From Micromonospora sp. HM5-17 (lineage in GTDB: Bacteria; Actinomycetota; Actinomycetes; Mycobacteriales; Micromonosporaceae): 64,000 bases of DNA. The translations under genes and the position numbers were made by a program. Below the pieces are notes generated by a model. That model saw only the letters and a program-made list of their open reading frames with translations. It was not told the DNA's origin and made no database searches. Positions 1-10,316 of this stretch are shown here, piece after piece. The stretch covers positions 62,001 to 126,000 of the forward strand of contig NZ_RJWA01000006.1 of NCBI RefSeq assembly GCF_003762835.1. Direction: 5' to 3'. Position 1 is the first letter of the stretch. Every line of letters starts with the position of its first letter.

Positions 1-1
1 C

Positions 2-988
2 ACGCTCGGGCCGATCCTCGAGTCGATCGCGGCCCGGGTCGACGACGTACCCTGCTGCGTCCACATCGGCCCGGGCGGCGCCGGCCACTTCGTCAAGATG
101 GTCCACAACGGGATCGAGTACGCCGACATGCAGCTCATCGCCGAGGCGTACGACCTGCTGCGGGAGCGGCTCGGCGCCACCCCGGCCGAGATCGGCGACA
201 TCTTCGCCGACTGGAACACCGGCGACCTGGAGTCCTTCCTCATCGAGATCACCGCCGACGTGCTGCGGCACGTCGACGCCCGTACCGGACGCCCGTTCGT
301 CGACGTGGTGCTCGACCAGGCCGGGCAGAAGGGCACCGGCCGGTGGACGGTGCAGAGCGCGCTCGACCTCGGCGTACCGATCACCGCGATCGCCGAGGCG
401 ACCTTCGCCCGCTCCCTCTCCGGACACCCGGGGCAGCGGGCCGCGGCGGCCCGCGCCTACCGCGACGCGGCCGGGACGGCCCCGGGCGGAGCCGTGGACC
501 GGGACGCCTTCGTCGAGGACGTCCGGCGGGCCCTCTACGCATCCAAGATCGTCGCGTACGCCCAGGGCTTCGACCAGATCCGGGCCGGCAGCGAGGAGTA
601 CGGCTGGGGTATCAACCTGGCCGCCCTGGCAACGATCTGGCGCGGCGGCTGCATCATCCGGGCCCGCTTCCTCAACCGGATCCGTGAGGCGTACGAGGCC
701 GATCCCGACCTGCCGACGCTGCTGGTGGCGCCGTACTTCGTGCCGCGGGTCGCCGAGAGCGTCGCCAGTTGGCGCCGGGTCGTCGGGTACGCGGCACAGG
801 CCGGCGTCCCGGCTCCCGCCTTCGCCTCCTCGCTCGCCTACGTCGACGGGCTGCGCCGCGACCGGCTGCCCGCCGCGCTGATCCAGGGCCTGCGGGACAA
901 CTTCGGCGCCCACACCTACCGCCGGGTCGACGCCGAGGGCAGCTTCCACACCCGGTGGTCCGGCGACCGGACCGAGATACCCGCCTGA
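2..988 (+). CDS. gnd: 6-phosphogluconate dehydrogenase (decarboxylating), 3' part
   Basis: Oxidative pentose phosphate pathway enzyme converting 6-phosphogluconate to ribulose 5-phosphate with NADP+. The frame is open from base 2, so the N-terminal Rossmann domain lies outside the window; 328 residues are visible. The visible part starts in the substrate-binding signature (GGAGHFVKMVHNGIEY, with the catalytic Lys, Asn and Glu) and continues through the all-helical domain to the family's C-terminal tail (RRVD..GSFHTRW), so the 3' end looks complete. Cytosolic, homodimeric in the family. The next gene starts 145 bases downstream on the same strand. Confidence 0.95.
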   Translation, partial: TLGPILESIAARVDDVPCCVHIGPGGAGHFVKMVHNGIEYADMQLIAEAYDLLRERLGATPAEIGDIFADWNTGDLESFLIEITADVLRHVDARTGRPFVDVVLDQAGQKGTGRWTVQSALDLGVPITAIAEATFARSLSGHPGQRAAAARAYRDAAGTAPGGAVDRDAFVEDVRRALYASKIVAYAQGFDQIRAGSEEYGWGINLAALATIWRGGCIIRARFLNRIREAYEADPDLPTLLVAPYFVPRVAESVASWRRVVGYAAQAGVPAPAFASSLAYVDGLRRDRLPAALIQGLRDNFGAHTYRRVDAEGSFHTRWSGDRTEIPA

Positions 989-1133
989 CCCGGCCCGACC
1001 GGGTGGCCGTCCACCCGCATGTGGGCGGGGGCACCCGGGGTCCGGCCAACCCGCCGCGGCGGCCGGCGGAGCGGATCGGGCAAGTCCCGCACCGGTCGAC
1101 GGCGCACGACCGACCACCGGCCATACTCGCCGG

Positions 1134-1907
1134 GTGCTCCGGGACTTCGCCTACCTCGACGCGCCGACCCCGCTGGCCTTCGCGCACCGGGGCGGCGCCG
1201 CCCGCGGCGACGAGAACACGGTCGAGGCGTTCGCCCGCGCGGTCGCGCTCGGCTACCGGTACGTCGAGACCGACGTACACGCCACCGCCGACGGCGTACC
1301 GGTGGTCTTCCACGACGCGACCCTGACGCGGATGACCGGCGCACGGGGCCGGATCGCCCAGCTACGCTGGGCCGACCTGCGGAGCATCCGGGTCGGCGGG
1401 GCCGCCGCGATCCCCCGACTCGACGATATCCTCGCGGCCTGGCCGCAGATCCGGTTCAACGTCGACGTCAAGGCCGACGACGCGGTCGACCCGACGGTGG
1501 CGACGATCGAGCGGTGCGGCGCCGGCGAGCGGGTCCTGCTCGCGTCGTTCAGTGACGCCCGGCTGGCCCGGCTACGCCGCGCCGCCGGGCCGAAGGTGGC
1601 CACCTCGCTCGGCCTGCGCGGGGTCGCCCGGCTCCGGCTGGCATCGCTGGCGGGCCGTCGTCTGGCGCTGCCGCCGTCGGTGGTCGCCGCCCAGGTGCCG
1701 GTCCGCTACCGCGGGGTCCGCGTCGTCGACCGGCGCTTCGTCGACCACGTGCACCGGCTCGGCCTGCAGGTGCACGTCTGGACCATCGACGATCCTGCCG
1801 AGATGCACGAGTTACTGGATCTGGGTGTGGATGGCATCATGACCGATCACGTCGACGTGCTGCGCGCGGCGTACCTCAGCCGCGGCCACTGGCCCACCGA
1901 CCGGTAG
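1134..1907 (+). CDS. Glycerophosphodiester phosphodiesterase family protein
   Basis: 257 residues, GTG start. It would hydrolyse glycerophosphodiesters to glycerol 3-phosphate and an alcohol. The GDPD TIM-barrel motifs are present: HRGG at residues 18-21, E45 and D47 in VETDVH, and H60 in VFHD, which match the family's metal and catalytic residues. The C-terminal half carries the usual VWTIDDP and LGVDGIMTD barrel strands. No signal peptide is seen, so it is probably cytosolic. It contains one TTA leucine codon at 1812-1814, unusual in this GC-rich setting. A transporter gene follows 44 bases downstream. Confidence 0.9.
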   Translation: MLRDFAYLDAPTPLAFAHRGGAARGDENTVEAFARAVALGYRYVETDVHATADGVPVVFHDATLTRMTGARGRIAQLRWADLRSIRVGGAAAIPRLDDILAAWPQIRFNVDVKADDAVDPTVATIERCGAGERVLLASFSDARLARLRRAAGPKVATSLGLRGVARLRLASLAGRRLALPPSVVAAQVPVRYRGVRVVDRRFVDHVHRLGLQVHVWTIDDPAEMHELLDLGVDGIMTDHVDVLRAAYLSRGHWPTDR

Positions 1908-1951
1908 GTCGGCCTGGGACCGGGCCGCCCGAGCCTTGCCGAAGGACGACC

Positions 1952-3331
1952 ATGGCCGAGACCATTCCCGCGACGGCGGCCGAGAGCACGCCGCCGAGCA
2001 CCCGCCGCGAGCGGGTCGGCTGGTACTTCTACGACTGGGCCAACTCGGCGTTCCAGACCACCGTCATCACGGTCTTTCTCGGCCCGTACCTGACGTCGGT
2101 CGCGAAGGCGGCCGCCGGCTGCGCCGCCGACGACCCGTGCCGCGGAGAGCGGATCAGCCTGGTCGGGATCGACATCGCCCCCGGTTCGCTGTTCCCGTAC
2201 ATGGTGTCGCTGTCGGTGTTCCTCACCGTCTTCGTGTTGCCCGTGGTCGGCGCGGTCGCCGACCGGTCGCCGCGGAAGAAGGAGATGCTGGCGCTGTTCG
2301 CCTACATCGGCGCGGCGGCCACCATCGGGCTGCTGTTCCTGACCGGGGAGCGGTACCTGCTCGGCGCCGCGCTGTTCCTGGTGGCGAACATCGCGTACGG
2401 GGCGAGCATCGTCGTCTACCACTCGTTCCTGCCGCAGATCGCCGGCCCCGAGGAGCGGGACACCGTCTCCAGCGTCGGCTGGGCCATCGGCTACATCGGC
2501 GGGGGCCTGCTGCTGGCCATCAACGTGGCGGCCGTGCTGTTCAAGGGCTCCCTCGGCCTGGACACCGGCGACGTCGCCCGCTACAGCATCGTCTCCGCCG
2601 GCGTCTGGTGGGCGGCGTTCACCACGATCCCGCTGGTCTGGCTCCGCAACCGGCCACCGGTGGCCGGCCCGGCCCAGGGACCGCTGCTGCTCGACGGGTT
2701 CCGCCAGCTCTGGCACACGCTGCGCAGCCTCAGGGCGTACCCGCTGACGCTGTTCTTCCTGGTCGCGTACCTGGTCTACAACGACGGCATCCAGACGGTG
2801 ATCTCGCTGTCCGCGACGTACGCCACCGAGGAGTTGGCGCTCTCCGACGACGTGCTGGTGCCGACGATCCTGATGGTGCAGTTCCTCGCCTTCTTCGGAG
2901 CGCTCGGGATGGGCGCGCTGGCGAAACGGATCGGCGCCTGGAAGACGATCCTGGTCAGCCTGGTGCTCTGGACGACGGTGCTGGCGATCGCGTTCCGGCT
3001 GCCGGCCGGCCAGGCGGTGCCGTTCGTGCTGCTCGGCGGCGGGATCGGCATCGTCCTCGGCGGCAGCCAGGCGCTGAGCCGGTCGCTGTTCAGCCAGCTG
3101 ATCCCGAAGGGGCAGGAGGCCGAGTACTTCGGCCTGTACGAGATCTCCGACAAGGGCACGAGCTGGCTCGGCCCGCTGCTGTTCGGGCTGGCGTACGGAA
3201 TGACGGAGAGCTACCGGGCGGCGATCATCTCCCTGCTGACGTTCTTCGTCGTCGGGTTCGTGCTGCTGCTCGCCGTACCGATCCGCCGGGCGATCGTCGC
3301 CGCCGGCAACGTACCGCCGGCCCGGCTGTAG
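1952..3331 (+). CDS. MFS transporter, UMF1 (Atg22-like) family
   Basis: 459 residues with about 12 hydrophobic membrane segments, in the major facilitator superfamily. The N-terminal YDWANSAF motif is the hallmark of the UMF1/Atg22-like subgroup, and an MFS loop (ADRSPRKKEML) follows the second helix pair. Bacterial members are placed among amino acid or small-solute effluxers; the substrate cannot be read from sequence. It sits 44 bases after the glycerophosphodiesterase gene and may be cotranscribed with it. ATG start preceded by AAGGACGACC. Confidence 0.88.
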   Translation: MAETIPATAAESTPPSTRRERVGWYFYDWANSAFQTTVITVFLGPYLTSVAKAAAGCAADDPCRGERISLVGIDIAPGSLFPYMVSLSVFLTVFVLPVVGAVADRSPRKKEMLALFAYIGAAATIGLLFLTGERYLLGAALFLVANIAYGASIVVYHSFLPQIAGPEERDTVSSVGWAIGYIGGGLLLAINVAAVLFKGSLGLDTGDVARYSIVSAGVWWAAFTTIPLVWLRNRPPVAGPAQGPLLLDGFRQLWHTLRSLRAYPLTLFFLVAYLVYNDGIQTVISLSATYATEELALSDDVLVPTILMVQFLAFFGALGMGALAKRIGAWKTILVSLVLWTTVLAIAFRLPAGQAVPFVLLGGGIGIVLGGSQALSRSLFSQLIPKGQEAEYFGLYEISDKGTSWLGPLLFGLAYGMTESYRAAIISLLTFFVVGFVLLLAVPIRRAIVAAGNVPPARL

Positions 3332-3488
3332 TCCCCCCCCGCACGGCCGCCGGGCCGCGGGTCGTTGCCGACAGCGGGGGGCATCGGGCCGCCGTTCCGG
3401 CCGGGCGCGGCATGGGTGGTCCCAGGCCAGGTGACGATCGGCACGGCGGATCGAACGGAGAACCCCGGTTGCCCTAGGCTCCCCGACC

Positions 3489-4184
3489 GTGACCGACGAC
3501 ATCCACCGCCGCCATCCCCTGCCCGCCGTGGACCCCGCCGCGTCCGCCGTCTGCTCGGTCGCCGGCGACGGGCGGTTGCGCCACGGCGCCGCGCTGAGGT
3601 TCTTCTGGGGGCCCATGGACTGTGGCAAATCGACGATGGCCCTGCAGATGAACTACAACCACGCCCGGCAGGGCCGGCGCGGGCTCGTGTTGACCCGCAT
3701 CGACCGTTCGCTCGGCCCGCAGATCACCACCCGGATCGGGCTGGTACACGAGGCGATCGAGGTCACCGACGACCTGGACCTGTGCGACCTGGTGCGCAGC
3801 CGGCTCGCCGAGGGCGCCCGGATCGACTACCTGATCTGCGACGAGGCCTGCTTCTACACGGTGCAGCACGTCGAGCAGATGGCGGAGCTGGTCGACTGTT
3901 ACGACATCGACGTGTTCGCGTTCGGGCTGGCGACCGACTTCCGGTCCTTCCTGTTCCCGGCCGCCAAGCGGCTGTTCGAACTCGCCGACGAGGTGACCCG
4001 TATCCAGGTCGAGGTGCTCTGCTGGTGTGGCCGGCCGGGCCTGCTCAACGCCCGGGTGGTGGACGGCGCGGTCGCCCGGGAGGGGGAACAGGTCCTCATC
4101 GGGGACACCGCCGACGGGGCCGAGGTGCGGTACCAGGTGCTGTGCCGACAGCACTACCGCAGCGGCGACCTGGGGCGACGCTAG
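3489..4184 (+). CDS. tdk: Thymidine kinase
   Basis: 231 residues, GTG start. Salvage enzyme phosphorylating thymidine to dTMP with ATP. The P-loop GPMDCGKST lies at residues 41-49, the Walker B/general-base segment is ICDEACFYT, and the lasso domain shows CWC and a later C..H pair that fit the structural zinc site of type II thymidine kinases. The roughly 35-residue N-terminal leader before the kinase fold is longer than usual, so a later start cannot be excluded. Convergent with the next gene, 78 bases away. Confidence 0.92.
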   Translation: MTDDIHRRHPLPAVDPAASAVCSVAGDGRLRHGAALRFFWGPMDCGKSTMALQMNYNHARQGRRGLVLTRIDRSLGPQITTRIGLVHEAIEVTDDLDLCDLVRSRLAEGARIDYLICDEACFYTVQHVEQMAELVDCYDIDVFAFGLATDFRSFLFPAAKRLFELADEVTRIQVEVLCWCGRPGLLNARVVDGAVAREGEQVLIGDTADGAEVRYQVLCRQHYRSGDLGRR

Positions 4185-4262
4185 ACCGACCGGCGCCCGG
4201 CGGGGCCAGCCTCCTCGCCGACCCGGTCGGGCGCCCACGGAACTCGTCAGCGTGGTGCCGGG

Positions 4263-4721
4263 TCAGAACGGGTCGCCGCAGACCCGCCACTGGTCGTCCT
4301 CCTTCACCAGCGGAATCTCCCGCCGGTCCACGACTCCGGAGCGGCGGGTCAGCTTCGCCACCACGGTGCCCCGTAGCTGTCCCTGGTCGCTGGCGACCTG
4401 CACGTCCTCGATGTCGTACCTCGTGATCGTCGGTGGCACGGAAAGCTGGCGGACGAAGTCCTCCCGGCTCCACCGCTCGCGGGTGTCGACGCAGAGCCGG
4501 TCGTAGGCGCCGTCCGCGTCGTCGTCGACCACGTCCCGCAGGAACGCCTCGGCCGACTCGCGGGCCTCCCCGGACGACTGCCGGACGTGCTGGTAGTTCC
4601 AGGCACCGAGCCCGGCGGCGCCCACGCAGCACACGAAGAGCCCGGCGGCGGCCAGCGACAGCAGGCCGCGCATCCGCCGCGGCCGCCGGCCCGGGCGGCG
4701 CCACAGCGGCTCGCTCCCCAT
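4263..4721 (-). CDS. Membrane-anchored protein with a DUF4878/Rv0361-like extracellular domain
   Basis: 152 residues. A basic N-terminus (residues 1-18) is followed by one hydrophobic segment (about 19-42) and an outside domain. The FLRDVVDDDADGAYDRLC stretch followed by a short beta domain ending in DDQWRVCGDPF resembles the NTF2-like DUF4878 repeat of actinobacterial anchored proteins. Two cysteines (in DRLCVD and RVCGD) could pair outside the membrane. No enzymatic motif is visible, and a function cannot be assigned. It converges on tdk and diverges from the AidB-like gene. Confidence 0.75.
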   Translation of the reverse strand: MGSEPLWRRPGRRPRRMRGLLSLAAAGLFVCCVGAAGLGAWNYQHVRQSSGEARESAEAFLRDVVDDDADGAYDRLCVDTRERWSREDFVRQLSVPPTITRYDIEDVQVASDQGQLRGTVVAKLTRRSGVVDRREIPLVKEDDQWRVCGDPF

Positions 4722-4885
4722 GGCACCGACGGTAGATACGGTCCGGCGCCCGGCGCAGCGCGTTTCGGCGTGTCCGACCGGCGGTGGACGGTGTGGTGCC
4801 GACGGCCCCGCCGTCGTCTACCGTCGAGATCACCCCAGCCCCTCCGGGCCGGGCACCCCGGCCCATGACCCGCGAGGACCAGACC

Positions 4886-6592
<1,707 letters not shown>

Positions 6593-6661
6593 CCGGGGGC
6601 CGCCGCGTCGCCGTCCTGACCACCGGTGGCGCGCCTCCCCCGGCTTCGGCGGGGCCGACAC

Positions 6662-7180
6662 TCATCCGGCGAGAAGCGTGGCGACGTCGGGGGCGTAGAC
6701 GGTCATCCAGTGCGGGTGCAGCCGGTAGTAGACCACCTCGTTGTCCCAGTCGAAGGCGTCCTCGCCGTAAAAGTCCTTGAGGTACGCCAGCAGCTCCGGC
6801 CAGTCCGCGGCCGGCTCGCCGTGCGGCGGATTGAGGATCTCGACCGTGCCGTGGGTGAACACGCCGAGGTTCTCACCGCGCAGGTGCGCGACGCTGGCGG
6901 CGGGACGGGCGGCGAGGTGGCGGGCCTTGGCGGCGGTGCGGGTGGTGCCGAAGTGCCACCTGCCGTGCAGGAAGTGCCCGTCCACGCCGCTGATCCGCGG
7001 CTCGCCCTTCGCCGTCACCGTGGACAGCGCGAGCGTGCACATGCCGGTCAGGATCCGGGTGAGCTGCGCCGCGGTCACCGTACGCCCGGTGACGATCGCC
7101 CGCAGGTGGGCGGTGGAGCGGGCCAGGGAGGCGTCGAGCAGGGCCTGAAGCTCGGCGAGTTCCTCGGGTGTCTCACGCAT
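6662..7180 (-). CDS. Pyridoxamine 5'-phosphate oxidase-fold protein
   Basis: 172 residues. A short helical N-terminus leads into a split-barrel flavin fold: LALSTVTAKGEPRISGVDGHF is the typical first strand pair, then WHFGTTRTAAKARHLAARP and ASVAHL. Actinobacterial relatives bind FMN or F420, but the cofactor cannot be settled here. The acidic tail with WPELLAYLKDFYGEDAF and the closing YYRLHPHWMTVYAPD segment are seen in F420/FMN-dependent PNPOx-like proteins. Convergent with the AidB-like gene, 69 bases away. Confidence 0.82.
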   Translation of the reverse strand: MRETPEELAELQALLDASLARSTAHLRAIVTGRTVTAAQLTRILTGMCTLALSTVTAKGEPRISGVDGHFLHGRWHFGTTRTAAKARHLAARPAASVAHLRGENLGVFTHGTVEILNPPHGEPAADWPELLAYLKDFYGEDAFDWDNEVVYYRLHPHWMTVYAPDVATLLAG

Positions 7181-7249
7181 CAGGCCAGCCTAGTGCGCCG
7201 GCCGTTGTCCAAGATCCCGCTCGGGCCGGGGGCGCCGGCCGCCGGCCCA

Positions 7250-8245
7250 TCAGCCGCGGCGGCGAGCCCGGGCGGCCCAGATGGCGTACGCCGGATCGCG
7301 GTCGAGGTTGTGTCGGTCGCGGTCGTAGCGGCGGGTGGTTCGGGGGTCGGCGTGGCCCATCGCGTCCTGGACGTCCTCCAGGGGTACTCCCTCGGCTCGG
7401 GCGGCGGTGGCGAACGCGTGCCGCAGCGAGTGCGGCGACAGCTTCGCCCAGGCGGGAATGCCGGCCTCCCGGGCGAGCCGCCGCACCAGCCGGAACACCG
7501 CGTGCCGGTCCAGCCGCGCCCCGGACGCGGTGACCAGCAGCGGGCCGGTCAACTCCGACACGCTCAGGCCCTGGGCGGCGGCCCGGGCGGCCAGGTAGGT
7601 GTCGACCGCGTGCGCGGCGCCGGGGGTGAGGGCGCGGCGCCGCACCTTGCCGCCCTTGCCGACGAAGCGGATGCTGCGATGCCCGCGCTCGGTGCCGAGG
7701 TCGGCCACATTCAGTGAGATCAACTCGCCGACCCGCAGCCCCAGGTCGGCCAGCAGGGCGATGGTGGCCCGGTTCCGCGCGGCCGTCGGGCCGGTGTCGG
7801 CCTCGGCCGCGGCCAGCAGCGCGTCGACCTCCTGCGGGGTCAGCCCGACGGTCGCGGAGTGGTCCCGGTCGACCCGGGGCCGGTCGGCGGCGGCCACCGG
7901 ATTGGTGTCGATCGCGCGCAGCTTGACCAGGAAGTCGTACCAGCTGGACAGGGCGGACAGCCGGCGGGCGACGGTGGCCGGGCTGAGGGGACGGCCGCCG
8001 CGGGCGGTCGGTGTCCCCTCCAGGTGCCGGGCGTAGGCGTTGACGTCGAGGAACGTGGCTCGCAGCGGGTCGAGGTCCCGGCCCGCGCACCAGGTCAGCC
8101 AGTCGGTGATGTCCCGCCGGTACGCGTCGCGGGTGTGCGCCGACAGCCGCCGGTTGGTCAACCAGGCCTCGGTGAATTCGGCCGACCCGGCGGCTGGCAG
8201 CGCAGGACGGCCCGGCTCGCGGAGCATGACCTCGAGACTCGGCAT
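7250..8245 (-). CDS. Tyrosine recombinase, XerC/XerD-like
   Basis: 331 residues from the ATG at 8245. No strong Shine-Dalgarno is seen there; an ATG six codons in is the alternative. An N-terminal SAM-like core-binding domain (about residues 22-115) precedes the catalytic domain with the complete set: R171 (LGLRVGEL), K197/K200 (GKGGK), H272 and R275 (HSLRHAF), H298 (GHADP) and nucleophile Y307 (RRYDR). Size and layout fit chromosomal Xer-like recombinases more than phage integrases. It borders the accessory zone, but no flanking att repeats were found, so a role as that zone's integrase is not supported. Confidence 0.88.
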   Translation of the reverse strand: MPSLEVMLREPGRPALPAAGSAEFTEAWLTNRRLSAHTRDAYRRDITDWLTWCAGRDLDPLRATFLDVNAYARHLEGTPTARGGRPLSPATVARRLSALSSWYDFLVKLRAIDTNPVAAADRPRVDRDHSATVGLTPQEVDALLAAAEADTGPTAARNRATIALLADLGLRVGELISLNVADLGTERGHRSIRFVGKGGKVRRRALTPGAAHAVDTYLAARAAAQGLSVSELTGPLLVTASGARLDRHAVFRLVRRLAREAGIPAWAKLSPHSLRHAFATAARAEGVPLEDVQDAMGHADPRTTRRYDRDRHNLDRDPAYAIWAARARRRG

Positions 8246-8382
8246 GTGAGGAAGATTCTCAGGTGGTACGCGGATTCGCACCCAGGCGCGCCCACAACGT
8301 GGGTCACCGCGGTACCGATGCATCCAAGGTAGTCGTTGTCCTGCCGGCGTACTCTCCCAGGTCAGGGGCTTGTCCCGCCGCG

Positions 8383-9300
8383 TCACGGAGGAGACGCCTC
8401 GGGTACCACCCCGAGCGGGACGTCGGCCACGTCCGCGGGGTGCCGGACTGTGTCGCGGCGACCCGTCTGCGCCAGGTCGGCTGCGGAGAACGGCGGAGCC
8501 CGAAGCAGCGGTCGCGGTGCCGCAACGGACACGACCGGGAGGAGGCACCTCCAGGGGCCTGGTGGGCCGGTCTGGGCTCGGCGGCCGCGGGGCAGCCTGG
8601 CGTCGTCGAGCCCGTCCCGGCGGGCGATGAGGACACCGAGCTCGTACCGGCTGAGGTCGTCGGCGCCGGCGACGTGATGGATCTCCGAGTACGGCGAACG
8701 GCAGAGCTCCAGTAGCGCGGACGCGAGATCGGCGACGTGTACGGGGCAGCGGATGTCGTCCGTGAACAGGACCCCTGTCGCGGTACCGGACGCGAGCGAG
8801 TGGACGTGTTTCTCGTGTGGAGAGTGGCCGTACCCGATGATCAGCGAGGTGCGGGCGATGACGGCGCCTGGGTCGAGGCGTCTGACCGCCGTTTCCGCGG
8901 CGGCCTTGGCCGCGCCGTACGGGGTGATGGGCTCGGGAGGGCAGGTCTCGTCGTAGCGGGCGGCTGACCCGGCGAACACCACGTCACTGGACACGTGCAC
9001 CAGGCGCGATCCGGCCACGACCACCGCCGCGGCCACGTGCGTCGCGCCGTCGGCGGTGGTCGCCCAGTCACTCTGCCGGTAGGCGGCGTTGACGATCGCG
9101 ACGGGTCGGAGTTGCTGGATCAGGGCGGTCACCTCGTGACGGTTCCTGATGTCGAGCTGCCGCCACTGCACGCCGGAGATGGTCGGGCGCCGGCGGTGGA
9201 ACGTCGCCAGGACTCTCGCGCCCTGACGTTGCGCCTGCCGGGTGACCTCCCGGCCGAGGAGCCCGCTGCCCCCGATCACGAGAAGGTTCGGCGCGGTCAT
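8383..9300 (-). CDS. RmlD-like NAD(P)-dependent sugar-nucleotide reductase
   Basis: 305 residues from the ATG at 9300, which has GGAG 8 bases upstream. The N-terminal Rossmann motif (GGSGLLGREV), the YGAAKAAAE catalytic pair and the substrate-side segments resemble dTDP-4-dehydrorhamnose reductases of the extended SDR family. From about residue 240 (after LIARRDGLD) the sequence stops resembling the family and becomes Pro/Arg-rich, which suggests a late frameshift or a decayed 3' end. It is transcribed away from an AT-rich cluster of inverted repeats (9402-9499). The canonical rfbD lies far away at 47.4 kb, so this is a paralogue of unknown substrate. Confidence 0.75.
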   Translation of the reverse strand: MTAPNLLVIGGSGLLGREVTRQAQRQGARVLATFHRRRPTISGVQWRQLDIRNRHEVTALIQQLRPVAIVNAAYRQSDWATTADGATHVAAAVVVAGSRLVHVSSDVVFAGSAARYDETCPPEPITPYGAAKAAAETAVRRLDPGAVIARTSLIIGYGHSPHEKHVHSLASGTATGVLFTDDIRCPVHVADLASALLELCRSPYSEIHHVAGADDLSRYELGVLIARRDGLDDARLPRGRRAQTGPPGPWRCLLPVVSVAAPRPLLRAPPFSAADLAQTGRRDTVRHPADVADVPLGVVPEASPP

Positions 9301-9401
9301 GTCAGGGTCTCCGGAGCTGCTCGGTTGTCGAGGTGCCACCGCCCTCAAGCCCGGGACGTGCGGTGGTGCGACCGGACGCCGTCCACCAACCCGAGCCAGA
9401 A

Positions 9402-9425
9402 ACACCATAACTGTCATTATGGTGT
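9402..9425. promoter_or_regulatory. 9-bp-arm inverted repeat upstream of the RmlD-like gene
   Basis: Perfect arms ACACCATAA and TTATGGTGT around a 6-base spacer, in an AT-rich patch about 100 bases upstream of the start at 9300. The position fits an operator. No T-run follows, so a terminator is less likely. Confidence 0.5.
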
Positions 9426-9471
9426 ATCGCTTTCCCGCGGTCGCGCCACGCCGATCACCGCCCGATGAGCC

Positions 9472-9499
9472 GATTACTGAAATATCAGTAACAGTAATC
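9472..9499. promoter_or_regulatory. Nested inverted repeats TTACTGA-aata-TCAGTAA plus third half-site
   Basis: TTACTGA (9474-9480) and TCAGTAA (9485-9491) form a perfect 7-bp-arm repeat with a 4-base spacer. GATTACTG (9472-9479) also pairs perfectly with CAGTAATC (9492-9499), so three half-sites overlap. The AT content contrasts strongly with the surroundings. The layout suits a dimeric winged-helix regulator, but no regulator gene is adjacent. Confidence 0.55.
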
Positions 9500-9589
9500 C
9501 GATAATTGGGGTCGGTCTCGGCTCGGCCGTGAACGCCTGATCTCGCCGGGGATGGCCCGGTCCGAAGCGGAGACCGTCGCGGATCGACG

Positions 9590-9990
9590 GTGCACGGCCC
9601 CGCGCGTGGAGAGCTGTTCCAGCCCGCTGGTCTGGACGGGCACATCCTCGCCCCGCACGAGCCGTACCGGGCGGCGGAGCATCCTGAGTGCCTGCAGGTC
9701 GTCGAACAGTGGAACTCGAACGTCGCCATCCACTACGGCCGCGAACCCGAGCTGCCCGGCGCCGACCGCGAGGCCCAGGAGATCTCCATGCTCACCCTGC
9801 ACCTGCTCCGGTCCGCGCTCGTGCTGGTCAACACCCGCGTGGTCGACCGGGTTCTCGACAGCCCGGACCGGGCGGCCCGGCTCACTGCGCACGATCTGCG
9901 CGGCCCGACCCGCTTTTCTGGTCCAACCTGGCCCTGCACGGCACGTTCCAGCTCGATCTCGACCAACGCATCGACGACGAGCGGGGCGCC
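9590..9990 (+). mobile_element. Remnant of a Tn3-family transposase (C-terminal end), frameshifted
   Basis: The reading from 9590 gives AEHPECLQVVEQWNSNV, AIHYGRE and EAQEISMLTLHLLRSALVLVN followed by RLTAHDLRG, which match the C-terminal catalytic region of Tn3-family (DDE) transposases, where the usual text is EQWNSANSxIFYGKGGEIA and RGLTPLFW. At about 9901-9911 the frame shifts and the homology continues one frame over as PLFWSNLALHGTFQLDLD. The N-terminal two thirds and the terminal repeats are absent. It is a dead fragment and marks past transposition in this accessory zone. Confidence 0.8.
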
Positions 9991-10121
9991 GACGGAGGAA
10001 CAGCGACGACCCGCCCCAATCGGTCAGTGAATACGCGCTCAACTCTCGGTCGTTGGGCCGGCTGGCAGCCCTGGCTGTTGGTCCAGCGCCACGTTGCGCA
10101 TGAGCCCCCTTACCGGCCTGG

Positions 10122-10316
10122 ATCGGGAAATGGCGTGCGGCCGTGGCGGTGGCGACGCTGGCGGCTGGTCTGGTGGTTGTGGCGCTGACGCCCGCGTCGG
10201 CTCACTTCCTCGGCTAAGACTCCGTAGACGGCGGCGAGATCGCCTGGGAGGACCAGACGACGTGGGACGACGCTCGTACACACGCCGTACGGGTAGCTAC
10301 CCACACGGCCGCTCAG
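10122..10316 (+). pseudogene. Broken 5' end of a secreted protein gene, metalloprotease-like
   Basis: In the frame beginning at 10122 the translation is a typical export signal (WRAAVAVATLAAGLVVVALT then PASAHFLG) with an AXA-type cleavage site, then a TAA at 10215-10217, then DSVDGGEIAWEDQTTWDDA. The mature part resembles the start of secreted actinobacterial matrixin-like proteins as I remember them; that identity is tentative. No start codon in frame is convincing, and the frame loses meaning near 10310. TAA may replace a tyrosine codon by one base change. Confidence 0.5.

Noticed and set aside
7250-8245. Recombinase as the integrase of the neighbouring accessory zone
   Set aside because: It looks like a chromosomal Xer-type protein, and no flanking direct repeats or tRNA gene were found.
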